Source: HGM10836 sp964430375 (GTDB taxonomy: Bacteria > Bacillota_I > Bacilli_A > RF39 > UBA660). From it: a DNA stretch of 7,711 nt. The stretch spans positions 1-7,711 of the forward strand of contig CAYSEZ010000052.1 of assembly GCA_964430375.1 (NCBI GenBank), given 5' to 3'. Shown one piece after another: positions 6,062 through 7,711 of this stretch; position 1 is the stretch's first letter, and every line of letters starts with the position of its first letter. The translations under genes and the position numbers were made by a program. The notes beneath the pieces were generated by a model that saw only the letters and a list, made by a program, of their open reading frames with translations, ran no database searches and was not told the DNA's origin.

Positions 6062-6502
6062 TTAACCTCCCATTATAATGTATCTTAACATTCCAAATGT
6101 ATATGCTGATACTACTCCATATAAAATAACTGATCCTGCAAGTTTAAATATATTACTACCAAAACCATATATTAATCCTTCTTTTTTATAATCTAAAATA
6201 GAACTTTGCATAGAATGTGCAAAACCTGTTATAGGGATAATTACCCCCATTTTCCCAAATTTAACAAAGTCATCAAAAAAACCTAAAGCAGTAAATAAAC
6301 ATGCAATAAATATTAAAGTTGTAATCATATAAACACTTGCATCAGTACTAGATAAATTAAAATAATATGAATAAAATTCTAATAAAAAGTTACCTAACGC
6401 TCCAATTAAACCACCTATTATAAATGCAATAAATGCATTTTTACTTTTTTCTTCATTAGGAAGATGTTTTTTCACAAGTTCTTCATATTGTTCATTTTTC
6501 AT
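6062..6502 (-). CDS. spoVAC: Stage V sporulation protein AC
   Basis: The 146-residue membrane protein has four or more hydrophobic segments (about 23-45, 57-76, 84-103, 118-138). It carries SpoVAC signatures: NAFIAFIIGGLIGALGNFL (22-40), GVIIPITGFAHSMQSSILDYKKEGLIYG (86-113, split here only by family memory) and FKLAGSVILYGVVSAY (119-134). In Bacillus, SpoVAC is reported to be a mechanosensitive channel component releasing DPA at germination. I chose ATG 6502 because GGAGG lies seven bases upstream. The longer in-frame start at 6550 would place the predicted promoter inside the coding region. First gene of a three-gene operon, as in clostridia; the spoVAA and spoVAB of Bacillus are absent here. 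Confidence 0.95.
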   Translation of the reverse strand: MKNEQYEELVKKHLPNEEKSKNAFIAFIIGGLIGALGNFLLEFYSYYFNLSSTDASVYMITTLIFIACLFTALGFFDDFVKFGKMGVIIPITGFAHSMQSSILDYKKEGLIYGFGSNIFKLAGSVILYGVVSAYTFGMLRYIIMGG

Positions 6503-6519
6503 AAAAATTCCTCCATTTT

Positions 6520-6548
6520 TAGTATGAAAAATAAAACTTTTTTTATAC
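6520..6548 (-). promoter_or_regulatory. Sigma-G (forespore) type promoter of spoVAC-AD-AE
   Basis: GTATA (6548-6544), a 17-base spacer and CATACTA (6526-6520) match the sigma-G consensus as I know it (GHATR, 17-18 bases, CATWHTA). Transcription would start near 6513-6514, at the edge of the spoVAC Shine-Dalgarno (6514-6510), giving a leader of about a dozen bases. Sigma-G control of spoVA is established in Bacillus. Sigma-F recognises similar boxes and is not excluded. Confidence 0.65.
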
Positions 6549-6556
6549 AAATAATT

Positions 6557-6583
6557 AAAAAAGGATTAACATTACTATTAATC
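6557..6583 (-). terminator. Weak terminator-like hairpin between the YkgJ-type gene and spoVAC
   Basis: GATTAA and TTAATC pair around an eight-base loop and are followed by C and six U (6562-6557). It would keep transcription of the YkgJ-type gene from entering the spoVA operon. The stem is short and AT-rich. The rest of 6584-6718 is AT-rich and I see nothing else in it. Confidence 0.35.
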
Positions 6584-6718
6584 TCTCTGTATTTTTTATA
6601 ATCATATATAAAAATATTATAATCATAACATTATCATACTATTATTTTATTTCTAACTCAATAAATCAATCATAAACTTCTTTTCAAAGTAAAAAGTTAC
6701 ATATTTCTCATATATGGG

Positions 6719-7213
6719 CTATTTAAAATCATATTCTTTCTTTAACTCTTCAAGTATTTCATATACTACTGGACAAATACTAGCATTTTTTATAATAGTG
6801 ACTAAACTAAATAATCTTTCATCATTATTAGTATAAGGATATTCCTTGCAACTAATAGGTAAACACTTACTTATCTTACAATTATTATTTTCATCCAAAA
6901 ACTTACACTTACCTTCTTTAAAAGAATATTCACCATATTCATTAACTAAATCATCATTAATAAACTTATCCTTATCTATTTTTAAATAATTACATATATT
7001 CTCTAACTCAGTATCATCCATATTTATACCAAGAGTTTTACAACAATTCCTGCACTTTTTACAATCATATATTTTAAAATACTTTGCGTGTAATCTTTTA
7101 AATTGTTCATCTAATGCTTCTTCATCTACATTATTCTTTAAATAAGTTCTAAATCTAAAATTTTCTTTTTCTTTTTTTCTTGCTAATTCTTTTAAATCTT
7201 TAATATCAATCAT
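6719..7213 (-). CDS. YkgJ-family cysteine cluster protein
   Basis: The 164-residue protein carries the CxxCxxCC cluster of the YkgJ (putative zinc- or iron-chelating) family at C51, C54, C57 and C58. It continues with GKCKFLDENNNC (C103, C112), C117, then SCKEYPY with C122, and a late C147, all typical of the family. Residues 1-45 are a charged helix rich in Lys and Glu. No membrane segment is present, so it is probably cytoplasmic. The biochemical role of the family is not settled: metal binding is inferred from the cysteines, and some relatives are linked to Fe-S or metal-dependent modification. ATG 7213 has GAGG eight bases upstream. It is separated from spoVAC by about 216 bases with a terminator-like hairpin and its own promoter region, so it is probably not part of the sporulation operon. 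Confidence 0.88.
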   Translation of the reverse strand: MIDIKDLKELARKKEKENFRFRTYLKNNVDEEALDEQFKRLHAKYFKIYDCKKCRNCCKTLGINMDDTELENICNYLKIDKDKFINDDLVNEYGEYSFKEGKCKFLDENNNCKISKCLPISCKEYPYTNNDERLFSLVTIIKNASICPVVYEILEELKKEYDFK

Positions 7214-7235
7214 ATATAATACCTCGCTTAACTTA

Positions 7236-7241
7236 AGTATA
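7236..7241 (-). promoter_or_regulatory. Candidate -10 box of the YkgJ-type gene
   Basis: TATACT (7241-7236) matches the -10 consensus in five of six bases and lies 22 bases before ATG 7213. No good -35 is visible; the region upstream is nearly pure A/T. The stretch 7214-7350 holds the divergent promoters of this gene and the XRE gene. Confidence 0.3.
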
Positions 7242-7305
7242 CTACATAATTTAATATTAATATATATTATTAATTTAATTTTTTTAATTTTCTTTTTGTA
7301 ACTTA

Positions 7306-7334
7306 TTAACTACATTTATAATATGTTATATAAT
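7306..7334 (+). promoter_or_regulatory. Promoter of the XRE regulator and RhuM-like gene
   Basis: TTAACT (7306-7311), a 17-base spacer and a perfect TATAAT (7329-7334) predict a start near 7341, right at the Shine-Dalgarno AGGAGG (7340-7345). A second TATAAT at 7317-7322 with TTTGTA 16 bases upstream (7295-7300) would give a more ordinary leader of about 22 bases. I cannot decide between them. Confidence 0.45.
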
Positions 7335-7350
7335 TTATTAGGAGGTAGTC

Positions 7351-7596
7351 ATGAAAGAAATATATGAAGATTTAGATATTATGGATTTAGAGTATAACTT
7401 AATATGTGAATTTATTAAATTAAGAAAGGATTTAGGATTAACACAACAACAAATGGCAAATGAGGCTAATGTAGTAAGAGAAATGATTGCGGTAATAGAA
7501 AATAGAACTAAGCATCCACAGATAAATACATTAATCAAAATATTAAAACCTTTCGGTTATACACTAACTATAACAAAAATTGATGACAAAAAATAA
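7351..7596 (+). CDS. Small XRE-family helix-turn-helix regulator
   Basis: The 81-residue protein is almost entirely one Cro/C1-type DNA-binding domain. Residues 18-30 form the first helix (LICEFIKLRKDLG), TQQQMANE (31-38) the second, and VVREMIAVIENRTKHP (41-56) the recognition helix and its following loop. INTLIKILKPFGYTLTITKI (58-77) closes the fold with a short beta end. This layout, with the FGYTLTITK tail, is common in antitoxin-like regulators such as HigA relatives. AGGAGG lies five bases before ATG 7351. The RhuM-like gene begins 31 bases after its stop with no terminator between, so they form an operon. Autoregulation through the AT-rich divergent region at 7214-7350 is likely by analogy, but I see no clear operator palindrome. 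Confidence 0.9.
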   Translation: MKEIYEDLDIMDLEYNLICEFIKLRKDLGLTQQQMANEANVVREMIAVIENRTKHPQINTLIKILKPFGYTLTITKIDDKK

Positions 7597-7627
7597 AAAT
7601 ATAATTTATAGAAAAGGAGAAAAATTT

Positions 7628-7711
7628 ATGAAAAATAAATTAATAATTTTTGAAAATCAAAATGTAAAATTAGAAGTAAATATGAAAGATGAAACAGTAT
7701 GGTTATCTCAA
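7628..7711 (+). CDS. RhuM-like protein, first 28 codons (partial)
   Basis: The frame is open from ATG 7628 to the right edge, and AAGGAG lies eight bases upstream. The visible residues, LIIFENQNVKLEVNMKDETV followed by WLSQ, fit the beginning of the RhuM family ('virulence protein RhuM'), which usually starts with a short beta-hairpin leading to a W-L-T/S-Q helix. RhuM-like genes occur in bacterial genomes near mobile or defence-type genes, and their function is unresolved. Only 28 residues are seen, so a related phage antirepressor (KilA-N or BRO type) is possible. Translation after an XRE gene suggests a regulator/effector pair. Confidence 0.65.
   Translation, partial: MKNKLIIFENQNVKLEVNMKDETVWLSQ

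Noticed and set aside
6503..6550. Longer spoVAC start at 6550
   Set aside because: It has no Shine-Dalgarno and would place the sigma-G-like promoter inside the gene; ATG 6502 has GGAGG at ideal spacing and gives the usual family length.
7247..7280. AT-only repeat-like stretch as operator for the XRE protein
   Set aside because: TAATTTAAT recurs 24 bases apart, but the whole stretch is nearly pure A/T and such matches are expected by chance.
7338..7538. 66-residue minus-strand frame
   Set aside because: It is antisense to the well-supported XRE gene and lacks a ribosome binding site; the Cys/Ile-rich sequence is a shadow.
7552..7561. Fourth copy of the TTCGGTTAT core
   Set aside because: A ten-base match (TTTCGGTTAT) lies in the coding sequence of the XRE gene, encoding FGY; it lacks the rest of the core and the spacing, so it is probably chance.

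Overview
This is an AT-rich stretch of a spore-forming, Bacillota-type chromosome. The main evidence is a spoVAC-spoVAD-spoVAE operon, strong GGAGG ribosome binding sites, and a forespore-type promoter. TGA acts as a stop (spoVAD ends in TGA, and tryptophans are TGG), so the standard bacterial code applies and not the Mycoplasma code. The extreme AT bias and the style of the large surface protein fit an uncultured gut lineage, but that placement is inference.

Layout, left to right. Positions 1-1681 (minus) are the first 560 codons of a large membrane-anchored or secreted surface protein that runs off the left edge. Its tenth to thirteenth codons lie on a run of ten G, and one base gained or lost puts a stop a few codons later, so it looks like a phase-variable gene caught in the ON state. 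Its leader holds a good promoter overlapping a palindrome, an ideal Shine-Dalgarno placed too far from the start, an 11-codon ORF and two competing hairpins. Next is a 98-residue protein of unknown function (minus), then a divergent RodA/FtsW-type glycan polymerase (plus). That gene ends one base from a convergent stand-alone AAA_14/DUF4143 ATPase (minus).

The ATPase promoter has a perfect extended -10. Just upstream of its -35 are three direct repeats with an exact 23-bp period. After a terminator that contains the spoVAE stop codon comes the spoVA operon (minus), with tightly coupled genes and a sigma-G-like promoter right before spoVAC. Further right are a YkgJ-type cysteine-cluster protein (minus) and, divergent from it, a small XRE-family regulator followed at once by the start of a RhuM-like gene cut by the right edge.

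How they work together: the spoVA genes form the DPA (dipicolinate) uptake and release channel of the forespore. The RodA-like protein belongs to cell-wall or spore-cortex synthesis. The surface gene, the ATPase with its repeats, and the XRE/RhuM pair look like accessory genes placed between housekeeping and sporulation genes. No tRNA, rRNA, CRISPR array or insertion sequence was seen, and no gene-free stretch exceeds 300 bases.
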